A stretch of DNA of 64,000 bases from Aurantimonas sp. 22II-16-19i. GTDB taxonomy: Bacteria > Pseudomonadota > Alphaproteobacteria > Rhizobiales > Rhizobiaceae. The stretch spans positions 62,001 to 126,000 of the forward strand of contig NZ_AQQS01000007.1 of the NCBI RefSeq assembly GCF_002088275.1. Direction: 5' to 3'. Positions within the stretch are counted from its first letter, which is position 1, and every line of letters starts with the position of its first letter. Shown here piece after piece: positions 42,478-50,872 of this stretch. Both the position numbers and the translations under genes were made by a program. Below the pieces are notes generated by a model. That model saw only the letters and a list, made by a program, of their open reading frames with translations. It was not told where the DNA came from and searched no databases.

Positions 42478-43604
42478 GGCCCGCCCCCATGGTCCACGTC
42501 ATGGTCATGACCGCCGTGACCATGACGATCACTGCGATCATGGTGCCTGTGACCGGTGTCTTCGTGGCCGTCGCCGTCCTCGTCAGCCTCGTCCTTGACG
42601 ACTGCCAACGCCGCCAGCCTCTCGTCGTCGAAACTGTTGAGAAGCAGCATCGCTTCGGACCATTCGAGGCCGGGAAGCAAGGACGAAAGATGCGCCGAAG
42701 CAGGAAGGTCGGGCCGTGGCGCGGCGGTCGCGCCATCCACGAGGGCCAGAAGATCGGATAAGCGCGCCCGCACGTCCTGTCCCTCGATGGCGCCGAGACC
42801 CGGCGGGATCGCGAGGGCCGCTCCCGACCAGCGGATGGCACGTTTGAGGCCTTGAAACGCGGGCGCCGGCGGATCACCCGCCGCGAGCCGGGTGCGCTGG
42901 CCGAGCGCCGGCAGGCCCAGGAGATCGAGAAGCCGTGCCAGCCGCAAGCGAGCCGCCGCGGGGCCATCCTGTCCCGGTTCCTGCATCAGTGGCGGTCGCA
43001 GAACCCTGACCGACTGGATCACATCGCCCTGAAGCGTCATTTCGAGCAACAGACCCGGCGGAAACATCGGCAGAAACGGGCCGAAGCGCGCCGTGTATGC
43101 GTCGAGCGCCAGGCCATCGCGCCAATCGTCGGCGGTCATCGCCATCGGCCGGCCATAGGGCGTGCCGCCCATCATGCCCTTGCCGCCCTGTCCATGCGGC
43201 CCGATGGCCTGCCAGGGATTGGGCGGCACGTCCTTCAGGAGGTCCGGCTCGCTTCGCCGGTCGCCGCTCGCAAGCCGGGCCCAAAGCCGGACAAGGCGAT
43301 CCGCCGCCGGCGTGTCGACCCCGAGAATGTCCGCGCTTCCCAACGCTTCGCCCACCCCGGCATTCCAAAGAAGCGTCGCGCGCGGATGCGGCAGCTGGTC
43401 GTGCAGACGGCGCAGATCCTCCCGGTCTTCGTGGCGCATGGGACCGGCGACCAGGAAGATCGCGGCATGGCGCGGTGTCGCCACGCGCTCCAGACGCGTG
43501 TCCGTGAACAGGAGATCGACCCGGTCGCGCATTCCCTCGCCGATCGCCGCGAAGACAGGCGCCGGCGCCTCGCCGGCCCACAGCCGAAGCGCGCCTACTG
43601 CCAC
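42474..43604 (-). CDS. cysteine-free NuoB/NuoD-like protein with His-rich tail
   Basis: 376 residues from GTG 43604, which overlaps the nuoA stop region; ATG 43532 is an alternative. Residues about 35-90 resemble NuoB (VATPRHAAIFLVAGPMRHED, as in SPRHADLLLVTGPV), but the whole protein contains no cysteine, so the N2 4Fe-4S cluster cannot form. At about 165-205, FGPFLPMFPPGLLLEMTLQGD resembles the start of NuoD (GPQHPAAHGVLRL...LDGE), with both His changed. The last 40 residues are Asp/His-rich (HEDTGHRHHDRSDRHGHGG), a probable metal-binding tail. It may be a structural plug joining the membrane arm to another partner. Homology to B and D is inferred from motif order. Confidence 0.65.
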   Translation of the reverse strand: MAVGALRLWAGEAPAPVFAAIGEGMRDRVDLLFTDTRLERVATPRHAAIFLVAGPMRHEDREDLRRLHDQLPHPRATLLWNAGVGEALGSADILGVDTPAADRLVRLWARLASGDRRSEPDLLKDVPPNPWQAIGPHGQGGKGMMGGTPYGRPMAMTADDWRDGLALDAYTARFGPFLPMFPPGLLLEMTLQGDVIQSVRVLRPPLMQEPGQDGPAAARLRLARLLDLLGLPALGQRTRLAAGDPPAPAFQGLKRAIRWSGAALAIPPGLGAIEGQDVRARLSDLLALVDGATAAPRPDLPASAHLSSLLPGLEWSEAMLLLNSFDDERLAALAVVKDEADEDGDGHEDTGHRHHDRSDRHGHGGHDHDVDHGGGP

Positions 43605-43942
43605 CGGAACACGCCCTCCCGCCAGGCATAGACGATGCCGATGGAGAGGATCGCCAGAAACATCCCCATTTCCATCATCGCCTTGCCGCCTTCTTCGACG
43701 AAGACGACGGCCCAGGGATACATGAACATCATCTCCATCTCGAAGGCGATGAAGAGCAGCGTCATCGAGTAGTAGCGCACATGGTAGCGCTGCCAGGCAT
43801 GGGTGTCGGGGGTGCCGCCGCCGAGATAGGGCAGCTGCTGCGGCGCCGTGGCAGCGCCACCGCGCGCGCCGAGCCGCCACAAGGCAAGGGTGGCAACTGC
43901 CGACATCGCCGAAACAACGAGAATTTTCGAGACCAGATCCAC
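43595..43942 (-). CDS. nuoA: complex I-like subunit A
   Basis: 115 residues, three membrane segments, with the NuoA block RYHVRYYSMTLLFIAFEMEMMFMYPWAVVF. The start is GTG 43942, because GAGGGAG lies six bases before it; the frame is open to 44056 without family residues. First gene of the operon nuoA-(B/D-like)-HJKLMN. The usual Cys-containing loop (YECG) reads QLPYLGGGTPD here, another sign of lost redox function. Confidence 0.85.
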   Translation of the reverse strand: MDLVSKILVVSAMSAVATLALWRLGARGGAATAPQQLPYLGGGTPDTHAWQRYHVRYYSMTLLFIAFEMEMMFMYPWAVVFVEEGGKAMMEMGMFLAILSIGIVYAWREGVFRWQ

Positions 43943-44080
43943 GAACCGCTCCCTCACAGCTTCCCGGTGGCACAAGCCCTGAGGAATAAAGCGCACAGGA
44001 TCGGTTTCAATGACGCCGCCAGCGCTTACCGATAGAAGCCGCCGCGCAATGCCCATCGGCGATCAAAGACAAATCTTTGA

Positions 44081-44626
44081 TTTTACAACGGTATCATCGA
44101 TCTTCAGGCGACTGCACTTTTCGCTGTTCTTGCGCCAGTGGACACCGAACGAACAACCGACGAGATCCTCCGCTTTTCCCGGGATCGAGGGCTCGAGATC
44201 GTGCGTGGGCTCGACACGCACCCGCACGCAGATCATCTCATGGCCGCCGCCTGTCTCGAGGATACATGGGGATCGAGCATGGCCGATTTGCCCGACGGCG
44301 ACGCCGCGCCGCTCTGGAACTCGGTCCAGACGATCCTTGCTCTTCCCATGGAGAAGCGACGGTACGCCGGCCACGATCATGGAACCGACGAACGCCAAGA
44401 CATCTTGTGGGAAGAGACCGTGTCCGACCACAGGCGCAACAGCAAGCGTGTTGCCGATGGCATCTCGAAGGGAGAGTTCGTCACGACGCGCACCGAGCGT
44501 GACAAGACCCTCTCCCTGCCCGACCGGATGCTGCACGCGCTGCAGGTCAATCTCAGGGCGGGCCACCGGCCGCCGTCGGAGGCTGGCGGCCTTGTCGACA
44601 TGAAGATCCCTGTGAACAGGCTTTGA
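44081..44626 (+). pseudogene. broken MBL-fold persulfide dioxygenase
   Basis: The frame keeps the N-terminal metal motif THPHADHL and the C-terminal region GHDHGTDERQDILWEETV ... LPDRMLHALQVNL typical of ETHE1/Blh-type persulfide dioxygenases. Between ACLE and WGSSMADLPDGDAAPLW about 90 residues are missing, including the SPGHT histidine and the VHDTLF aspartate. A stop codon at 44078-44080 removes the proper N-terminus; GTG 44138 is the only start. It cannot be an active enzyme. It precedes an intact rhodanese, the usual partner in sulfide oxidation. Confidence 0.75.
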
Positions 44627-44637
44627 AGGAGGCTCCG

Positions 44638-45024
44638 ATGCCCAAGACCATGAAGGATTTCGTCGCCGAGGCCCGCGCGAGGACCAACGGTTCCGTCCAG
44701 CCAGACAAGGTCGATGGGCTGGTGCTCGACGTCCGAGAGCCGCACGAACTCGATGCTGACGGCCGGGTGCCGGGCGCCGTCCATGTTTCCCGCGGTTTTC
44801 TGGAGGCCAAGGCCGACGTGACCAACGACGCCGGCGAGAAGGCTCTCCATGAAGCCCATGCGAGCGGCCGGGCGGTTCACGTCCTCTGTGCCTCCGGTGC
44901 GCGGGCAAGCCTTGCCGCGGCGACGCTCAACGATATGGGCTATGTCGCCAAGCCGATCGAGGGCGGCCTCAAGGCCTGGCGCGACGCAGGCCGGCCCGTC
45001 GAAACAGGAAAGGCCGGATCATGA
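44638..45024 (+). CDS. rhodanese-domain sulfurtransferase
   Basis: 128 residues, single rhodanese domain. VLDVREPHELDADGRVPGAVHVSRG is the first signature, and VLCASGARASLAA holds the active-site loop with Cys 84 and Arg 89. It transfers sulfane sulfur, normally next to a persulfide dioxygenase. AAGGAGG stands five to six bases before the ATG. Its stop overlaps the start of a 40-residue membrane peptide. Confidence 0.9.
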   Translation: MPKTMKDFVAEARARTNGSVQPDKVDGLVLDVREPHELDADGRVPGAVHVSRGFLEAKADVTNDAGEKALHEAHASGRAVHVLCASGARASLAAATLNDMGYVAKPIEGGLKAWRDAGRPVETGKAGS

Positions 45025-45143
45025 TGCATGACGGTTCCGGCATGGGCACCTGGATGCCCTTCGGCATGGGACTCTGGGGCATCCTCTGGCTGGTTCTCCT
45101 CGTTCTGGGCATCGCTGCGCTGGCGAAGTATCTGCGCCGCTGA
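45021..45143 (+). CDS. 40-residue single-span membrane peptide
   Basis: MMHDGSGMGTWMPFGMGLWG opens a Met/Gly/Trp-rich head. A hydrophobic span (about 18-35) and the basic end AKYLRR follow. Its ATG overlaps the rhodanese stop (ATGA), so it is translationally coupled. Such Met/Trp-rich short membrane peptides often lie beside metal or sulfur genes; function unknown. Confidence 0.65.
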   Translation: MMHDGSGMGTWMPFGMGLWGILWLVLLVLGIAALAKYLRR

Positions 45144-45274
45144 AGAGCAGGGGGCATGAGAAGATGCCGTTGGCCAAGCGTCTCGCCGGCACCGGCAGCG
45201 ATGAGATCGAAGGGGCGCGGAAGGCCGCGCAGGCCTCGGCCGATCAAGGCATCGCAGTCGTGTGATAAAGCTCT

Positions 45275-45298
45275 CTGAGGTGGTCCCGGTTTCCCGGA
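45275..45298. repeat. 24-bp IS end, copy 2 (inverted)
   Basis: Exact reverse complement of 33649-33672. It interrupts the IS256-type transposase remnant just after its GSYR codons, so only the IS3 end remains here. Confidence 0.8.
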
Positions 45299-45586
45299 GA
45301 GGCTGGCGGTAGCTGCCCTTGCGCAGCTTCGCGATCTCCAGCACGATCCTTCCGGCGCGGGTATCCCAGTCGCGCTCCCGATAGCCGTTCCGCTGCACCT
45401 CCCGCAGCGGCGAACGCGCACCCTTCGCGGCGCCGGTGCGCGCTTGCACCTCCATCTCCATGATGCGATCGGCTGCGAAGGCCTGCATGTCGTGAACAGT
45501 CCGTCCGAAGGAGACACGCGGCTCCGAAGGACGTTGTCGGCCCGCTTCTCAATCAGCTCGATCAACGCCATTCCTTCATCGGCCAT
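45299..45586 (-). mobile_element. IS256-family transposase remnant
   Basis: N-terminal part only: ADEGMALIELIEKRADNVL, then in another frame FAADRIMEMEVQARTGAAKG, RNGYRERDWDTRAGRIVLEI and KLRKGSYR. It is frameshifted near 45500 and cut at 45299 by the IS3 end. Catalytic domain absent. Confidence 0.75.
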
Positions 45587-45614
45587 CGTCGTCTCCATTC
45601 CGGTTCCAGGTGTT

Positions 45615-45710
45615 GCAACCCGAACCTTCTCGAAGTTCGGCGATGACCGCCAGCGCTACCGTCGGCCGCGCGCGGCCTCCTACGCCACCCGGCGGGACAC
45701 GACCGGCGCG
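45615..45710 (+). pseudogene. possible IS110-type transposase fragment
   Basis: A short stretch reads FSKFGDDRQRYRRPRAASYA, resembling the C-terminal FGDDRxRYxxxxALxxYAG block of IS110 transposases. No start or stop of its own. Weak evidence. Confidence 0.3.
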
Positions 45711-45791
45711 ATGATGCTTTTCTGTACGACCGCTATAGCTTTTTGTGCAGCCCTGAATATGCTGCGGCGCAAATCCATCAGGGGATGCGAC

Positions 45792-46625
45792 GTGGAAAAC
45801 AGGTTCACTCAGCTCGAAGCTCAGAACGCGAAATCGATTCAGCGCCGCGACGAGTTTCGCCGTGCCGTGCATGCCGGGGAAGCTCACCCCAACGCTTACC
45901 AGACCCTAAAGCACGAGTTTCCGTTCCACGGCTTCGTCGAATGCCGATCAGGTGACCTGACCTTCAGTATGTTCAGCGCGAATGACGACGTGGTCGCATG
46001 GCAGTTCTTTTGGGGCGGACGAGACAGCTACGAGTCGGAAATCATCGCTAAGTGGGCTGAGTGGGCAAAGTCGGCACAGAGCGTTCTGGACATCGGCGCC
46101 TACACCGGGTTGATGTCGATCATTGCAGCGATGGTGAACCCGGATTGCGAAATCCACGCGATGGAGCCCATCCCGCAGACCGCCGAGCGCGCCCGAATCA
46201 ACCTAAGGGCGAACCAGGTTGAGCGGCAGGTGACCATCCACAATCGCGCCGCAGCGAATGAATCTGGGCCGGAAATGATCAATCTCTACCGCGGCGGCGA
46301 TGTGCTCGGCGCCGGGAACTCCATCCACGACAAAGGCGGGAAGAAGATATTCAACCGTCAGATGATCCAGACCGTGAACGTCGACCAGTATCTCGGCCAC
46401 AAGCGGTTCGATTTGATTAAGGTTGATGTAGAGGGATTCGAGACCCATACCCTAATGGGGCTCCGGCGGATCATGAAGCGCGACCGGCCGAAGCTTGTAT
46501 TGGAGCTCTGGAAGGAAAATGAAGCCGATGTGTTCCGGCTTCTCGACACGCTGGAATATCGCTACCAGCCGGTCGAACGGGAACCCGTTCGGGTGATGAA
46601 TTATTTCTGTGAGCCCATGGAGTAG
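45792..46625 (+). CDS. FkbM-family methyltransferase
   Basis: 277 residues from GTG 45792, supported by AGGGG about seven bases upstream; ATG 45759 would add 11 residues without a ribosome site. SAM-binding motif I is VLDIGAYTGLMSIIAAM, then AMEPIPQTAERARINLRANQ, and FDLIKVDVEGFETHTLMG is the FkbM hallmark. Such enzymes O-methylate sugars or small molecules. Less GC-rich codons and IS debris on both sides point to horizontal acquisition. Confidence 0.8.
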   Translation: MENRFTQLEAQNAKSIQRRDEFRRAVHAGEAHPNAYQTLKHEFPFHGFVECRSGDLTFSMFSANDDVVAWQFFWGGRDSYESEIIAKWAEWAKSAQSVLDIGAYTGLMSIIAAMVNPDCEIHAMEPIPQTAERARINLRANQVERQVTIHNRAAANESGPEMINLYRGGDVLGAGNSIHDKGGKKIFNRQMIQTVNVDQYLGHKRFDLIKVDVEGFETHTLMGLRRIMKRDRPKLVLELWKENEADVFRLLDTLEYRYQPVEREPVRVMNYFCEPME

Positions 46626-46716
46626 TCCCGAAAGAGTTGGCTCGGCGAATCTGGATAGCGGGCTGAGTGGAATGTCTGCCTGAAGACGGCGACGATGGCC
46701 GTGAACCGAAGAGACG

Positions 46717-47347
46717 ATGACCAAGAGACCGCGCCGGAACCACAGCCCGGCCTTCAAGGCGAAAGTCGCGCTGGCGGCAGTTGGCGGGGACAAGACCCTG
46801 GCCGAGTTGGCGCAGCAATTTGACGTCCACCCGAACCAGATCACGCAATGGCGCTCGCAGCTTCTGGAAGACGCCGCCGGGGTTTTCGGGTCGCCGTCTC
46901 CGGCCGCGGCCGAGCCGGTTGATGTGAAGACGCTGCATGCGGCGATCGGCGAGTGCTGAGCTGGCGGCTGTCGGTCACGATGCAGGCCGGCTTTTGCATC
47001 GAGGCCTTGAAGGAGGCGCTGGCCCGCTTCGGCAAACCGGAGATTTTCAATACGGATCAGGGGTCGCAGTTCACAGCATCCACTTTGCGACTGTGCTGCT
47101 GGCGAGGGACATCAAGTTCAGCATGGACGGCAAGGGCGCCTGGCGCGACAATGTCTTCGTCGAGCGGCTCTGGAAATCGGTCAAATACGAGGAGGTTTAT
47201 CTGCGGGTCTACGAGACCATCAGCCATGAACGAGCGTCGATCGGCAGATACCTCGACTTTTACAACGGGCGACGTTCGGATTCACGGCTGGGAGGAAAAA
47301 CGCCCGACCAGATCTACTTCAACCAGCCGCTTCTCGCAGCGGCGTGA
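46717..47347 (+). mobile_element. IS3-family remnant, internally deleted
   Basis: orfA from ATG 46717 (KRPRRNHSPAFKAKVALAAV, helix-turn-helix to about 46900) breaks at IGEC. The frame then jumps into the middle of orfB: LKEALARFGKPEIFNTDQGS with the second catalytic Asp. A further frameshift leads to DGKGAWRDNVFVERLWKS, holding the catalytic Glu, and YLDFYNGRRSDSRLGGKTP to the stop at 47347. The first catalytic Asp region is deleted. A different IS3 subgroup from the copy at 33.0-33.7 kb. Confidence 0.85.
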
Positions 47348-47399
47348 ACCCGGCAGACGATCCACTTATCAAGCCGCCGAGGCTGTTCAGACGAACCGA

Positions 47400-47495
47400 G
47401 TCATCTCTATCGTCGAAGACGTCCATCTCGACGGGATACTCGACCGCATCTGCGTCCCGTTCCTCGTCACCCATGGCGGGAAGGACAGCCAGTCT
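47400..47495 (+). pseudogene. alpha/beta hydrolase fragment
   Basis: One frame reads VHLDGILDRICVPFLVTHGG followed by KDSQ, matching the acid-residue region of EstFrsA-like hydrolases (D in xxVP-LVxHGExD). Nothing else of the gene remains. The rest of 47348-47793 shows no gene I can support. Confidence 0.5.
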
Positions 47496-47793
47496 CCAGC
47501 CCGTCAGCTGGCCCCCGCCGTCGCCCTCGACCTCCACGGGCGTCGACGAAGACATGCCGGTGAGCGAATGCCGGTCCGGCGAGCAGGCGACGGCGAGGAA
47601 GGCGGCGAGGAGGCGGAGATGTCGTGTTCCCGTCATTCGGTTCCGTCCCGTCCGCTGCGCCGCGGGGCGATCGCCTCGACAATGTGGCGACAAGCCGGAG
47701 CGACGGCTGCGCGGGCCTCCTCCTGCCGCGGCCTTGTTCTTGCCATGGCGCCCTGCTGCAAGGCGCAGGAGGTTGCACTGCGGAGAGATGGGC

Positions 47794-48486
47794 ATGCTGC
47801 GAAGACGCCGATCACGGCCGAGCCTCCGCGCTCTGATCGCGGCGGCTTGCACGGGCTTTTTCGCCGTCCCGGCATCGGCCCACCCCCACGTCTTCGTCAC
47901 CGCCTCGGTGCAGTTCGTCGGCAACGATAGTGACCACCTCACAGCGATCCGCACGGCCTGGGTGTTCGACGAGGTGTTCTCCTCCTCGCTGCTGTTCGAC
48001 TTCGACGCCAATGGCGACGGCACGCTCGACGAGGGTGAATTGAACGCGGTGGCCGGAACCGTGCTCGGCTCGGCAAAGGAGTATGACTTCTTCACCTTCC
48101 TGAAGAGTGCCGGCGTGACAAATGCCGGGACAGCGCTGGCGCTATCGCCACCGGATCACTTCAGCGCCCGCTTCGAGCAGGGCCATCTCGCGATCCTGAC
48201 GCAGATGCGGCCCGAAAAGCCGGTGCCGCTCGCCGCCGCCGAACTGACGCTGTCGATCTACGATCCCAGCTACTACGTCTCCTTCGACGTGGCGAGCAAG
48301 GAGCAGGTCAAGTTGACCGGCCTCCCCGCCGCCTGCCGGGCGACGTTGGATTCCACCCACCCCAGCGAAGGCGCGACGGCCTGGATGAACCAGGTCGCGG
48401 GCCTCGGCAAGTCGCAGAGCATCCCGGCCGACGGCATCAACTACGCCGAACTCCTGTCGACGCGGGTCGCCCTCGATTGCCGCTGA
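47794..48486 (+). CDS. DUF1007 family exported protein
   Basis: 230 residues. Signal peptide about 1-24 (ending ASAHPH). DUF1007 features: AHPHVFVTASVQF at the mature N-terminus (a His cluster likely to bind metal), TAWVFDEVFSSSLLFDFDAN and DLDANGDGTLD-like DFDANGDGTLDEGEL (an EF-hand-like loop), then YDPSYYVSFD. The family is linked to nickel/cobalt or zinc transport. GGAGAG fits ATG 47794 (six bases) and abuts ATG 47788. Confidence 0.85.
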   Translation: MLRRRRSRPSLRALIAAACTGFFAVPASAHPHVFVTASVQFVGNDSDHLTAIRTAWVFDEVFSSSLLFDFDANGDGTLDEGELNAVAGTVLGSAKEYDFFTFLKSAGVTNAGTALALSPPDHFSARFEQGHLAILTQMRPEKPVPLAAAELTLSIYDPSYYVSFDVASKEQVKLTGLPAACRATLDSTHPSEGATAWMNQVAGLGKSQSIPADGINYAELLSTRVALDCR

Positions 48487-48620
48487 GGCGGAGAGCTGAA
48501 GGTCTCTGCGGCGCCGACGTCTTGAGCTGACGCCGGCCTTGCCGTAATCGTCGGAATGGTTCGGCCGCGCGAGTCGGTGGGATCGTCGATCCCGCCCCGC
48601 CGCTCACGGTTCCGGCCCTC

Positions 48621-49025
48621 ATGTTCGCCTTCCGACGTCTTCTGGCCGATCGATCGAGCGCCCTTGCGGCGATGCTGATCCTCGTCCAGGCCGTCCTCTT
48701 CCAGGGCGTCGGGGCACTGTTTGCCTGCGCGGCGAGCGATGCCGCAACGGCCACCGGCGCCTTCGTCATCTGCCATGATGCCGGCAGCCGGACCGGCGAG
48801 GCGCCCTCGCCCGCCCATGACTGCTGCAGCGACTGCCAGTGCGCCATCGCCTGCGCCGGCCAGGCAGCCTTCCTCACCCCGCACGATGCCACGCGGCCGA
48901 TCGCGGTCGCACCCGCCGCGGCCTCGGTCGCGGCCCGTTGGACACCCCGCGCCGAAGCGTTCGGCCCGCGGGCGCCGCCTCCGGGCCTGCCGCTCCAGCG
49001 CGGCCCACCGCAAAGCTCCATCTGA
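48621..49025 (+). CDS. DUF2946-like small membrane/exported protein
   Basis: 134 residues. One N-terminal hydrophobic segment (about 15-37), then a Cys/His-rich core, ICHDAGSR and HDCCSDCQCAIACAG, and a Pro/Arg-rich end. This matches the DUF2946 layout, found next to TonB receptors and copper or iron genes. It precedes a PepSY membrane protein. Function unknown; metal sensing or delivery is likely. Confidence 0.7.
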   Translation: MFAFRRLLADRSSALAAMLILVQAVLFQGVGALFACAASDAATATGAFVICHDAGSRTGEAPSPAHDCCSDCQCAIACAGQAAFLTPHDATRPIAVAPAAASVAARWTPRAEAFGPRAPPPGLPLQRGPPQSSI

Positions 49026-49357
49026 ACCGGCCGGCCGCGGCTCCTGCTGCGGCCGCCGCCGGCTGGTGCGCGCGCGGCGTCCCGATCCGCCAGTGATCTG
49101 GCCAGTGATAGGGCGCGACGCCCGCCACCTGCGCCACCGTCCCAGCGCTGCACCCGCCGCCGCCCGTCCGCTTCGTCGCGCGGGCCGTCAGGCGGCGGGG
49201 CGCTGCGCGTCGACGCTCATCCTCCCGTTCGAGCCGCCCGCCTCGCCCGCATCGCCGGCACGCCGCCTGAGCCTCTCACGCAAACCCCTAGCGACGCCGC
49301 GCGATCCTGCCTCGCAGACGCCGCCGCGGCTCGCTTCTCCCCTCTCAAGGAACCTCC
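49026..49357. other. 332-bp gap
   Basis: No gene supported. A GC-rich hairpin (CGGCCGC / GCGGCCG, 49032-49055) follows the DUF2946 gene closely and may end its transcript, although no T-tract follows. The right end holds the leader of the PepSY gene. Confidence 0.4.
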
Positions 49358-50779
49358 ATGTCCGACATTTCCCTCGACCGCGCCGGCTCGGCCGAACAGA
49401 GCGGCTCGGCCCCGGCGCTCTACCGCGCCGTCTGGCGATGGCATTTCTATGCCGGCCTCTACGTCGTGCCGTTCCTGCTGATGCTCGCCGTCACCGGGCT
49501 GATCATGCTGTGGATCGGCGTCCTCGACGGCCGCGACGGCGAGCGCAGCCTGAGCGTTGCGCCCGGCCAGCCCGTCGCGGTTTCCGTCCAGGCGGACGCA
49601 GCCCTTGCCGCCGTCCCCGGCGGCACGCTGAAGCAGTACCTCGCGCCGCTGGCGGCCGACCGTCCGGCGCTGTTCCGCGTCGATCGCGGCGACGATGCGC
49701 GCATGGTCGCCGTCGATCCCTCGACCGGCCAGGTCCTCGACAGCTGGCTGCGCCGCGCCGGCTGGTACGTGTTCGCCGACGAGATCCACGGCACGCTTCT
49801 GATCGGCACGGTCGGCGACCGGATGATCGAGATCGCCGCGGGCTTCGGCGTCGTCCTCGTCGTGACCGGGCTCTATCTGTGGTGGCCACGTGGAGAGAGC
49901 GGGCTGCGCCGGATGCTGGTGCCGAACCTTGCCGCCCGCGGCCGCCGGCTGATGAAGTCGCTGCACGGGACGCTCGGCTTCTATCTCTCGGTCGTGCTTC
50001 TCGCCTTCCTCGTCTCCGGCATGTCCTGGACCGGCATCTGGGGCGAGAAGTACACCCAGGCCTGGAGCACCTTTCCGGCGGCGAAGTGGGACGCCGTGCC
50101 CCTGTCGGACGAGACTCATGCCGCGATGAACCACGGTGCCATGAAGGAGGTGCCCTGGGCCCTCGAGCAGACGCCGATGCCGGCCTCCGGCTCGATGGCC
50201 GGCCATGCGGGCATGCCGGCCGGTACCGCCGTGGACATCGATACGATCGCGGCGCTTGCGAAGAAGCTCGGCTTCGGCGCCGAGGGCCGCTTCCAGGTCA
50301 ACCTGCCATCCGGCGAGACCGGCGTCTGGACGATCTCGCAGGATTCCATGAGCGACGATTCCCCCGATCCCACCGTCGACCGCACCGTCCATGTGGACCG
50401 CTTCACCGGCCGCATCCTCGCCGATGTCGGCTTTGCCGACTATTCGCTTCCCGGCAAGGCCATGGCGGTCGCGATCGCGCTCCACCAGGGCGACATGGGC
50501 GGCTGGAACGTCGCTCTGAACACGCTGTTCTGCTTGGCGGTCATCGTCATGGCGGCGAGCGGCATCGTCCTGTGGTGGATGCGGCGGCCGAAGGGGCGCT
50601 TCGGTCTCGCAGCACCCGTCCTTCACCACGAGACGGTGCCGATGGCGAAGGGCGTCGTCCTTTTGACGCTGCTTCTGTCCGCGCTGTTTCCGCTGGTGGG
50701 CGCGACGCTCCTCGCCGTCCTTGCCCTCGACCTCCTCGTCATCCGCCGGATCCCGGCGCTGAGGCGGGTGCTCGACTGA
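49358..50779 (+). CDS. PepSY-domain membrane protein (PiuB-like)
   Basis: 473 residues. Membrane segments at about 28-52, 165-190, 205-225, 385-410 and 430-465; FYAGLYVVPFLLMLAVTGL is the PepSY-TM hallmark. A first PepSY-like region (80-150, ending DEIHGTLLIGTVGDRMIEI) and a second (about 295-360, FTGRILADVGFADYSLPGKA) lie outside the membrane. These proteins accompany siderophore receptors and may reduce ferric complexes. Met/His-rich loop AAMNHGAMKE. Start at ATG 49358, after AGGAACC. Confidence 0.88.
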   Translation: MSDISLDRAGSAEQSGSAPALYRAVWRWHFYAGLYVVPFLLMLAVTGLIMLWIGVLDGRDGERSLSVAPGQPVAVSVQADAALAAVPGGTLKQYLAPLAADRPALFRVDRGDDARMVAVDPSTGQVLDSWLRRAGWYVFADEIHGTLLIGTVGDRMIEIAAGFGVVLVVTGLYLWWPRGESGLRRMLVPNLAARGRRLMKSLHGTLGFYLSVVLLAFLVSGMSWTGIWGEKYTQAWSTFPAAKWDAVPLSDETHAAMNHGAMKEVPWALEQTPMPASGSMAGHAGMPAGTAVDIDTIAALAKKLGFGAEGRFQVNLPSGETGVWTISQDSMSDDSPDPTVDRTVHVDRFTGRILADVGFADYSLPGKAMAVAIALHQGDMGGWNVALNTLFCLAVIVMAASGIVLWWMRRPKGRFGLAAPVLHHETVPMAKGVVLLTLLLSALFPLVGATLLAVLALDLLVIRRIPALRRVLD

Positions 50780-50872
50780 GGCCGACGGGGCATGATCGGG
50801 GCGCCGCGAGCGTGGCGATCATGCCCCGGCATTCGCGAGGACGCAGCGCCGGAAGCCGCGAGACGCCCGCCG

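Noticed and set aside
47450-47640. A small - strand protein with a signal-like start (MTGTRHLRLLAAFLAVACS)
   Set aside because: It runs through the region antisense to a hydrolase fragment and IS debris, with no ribosome site or recognisable domain; likely chance.
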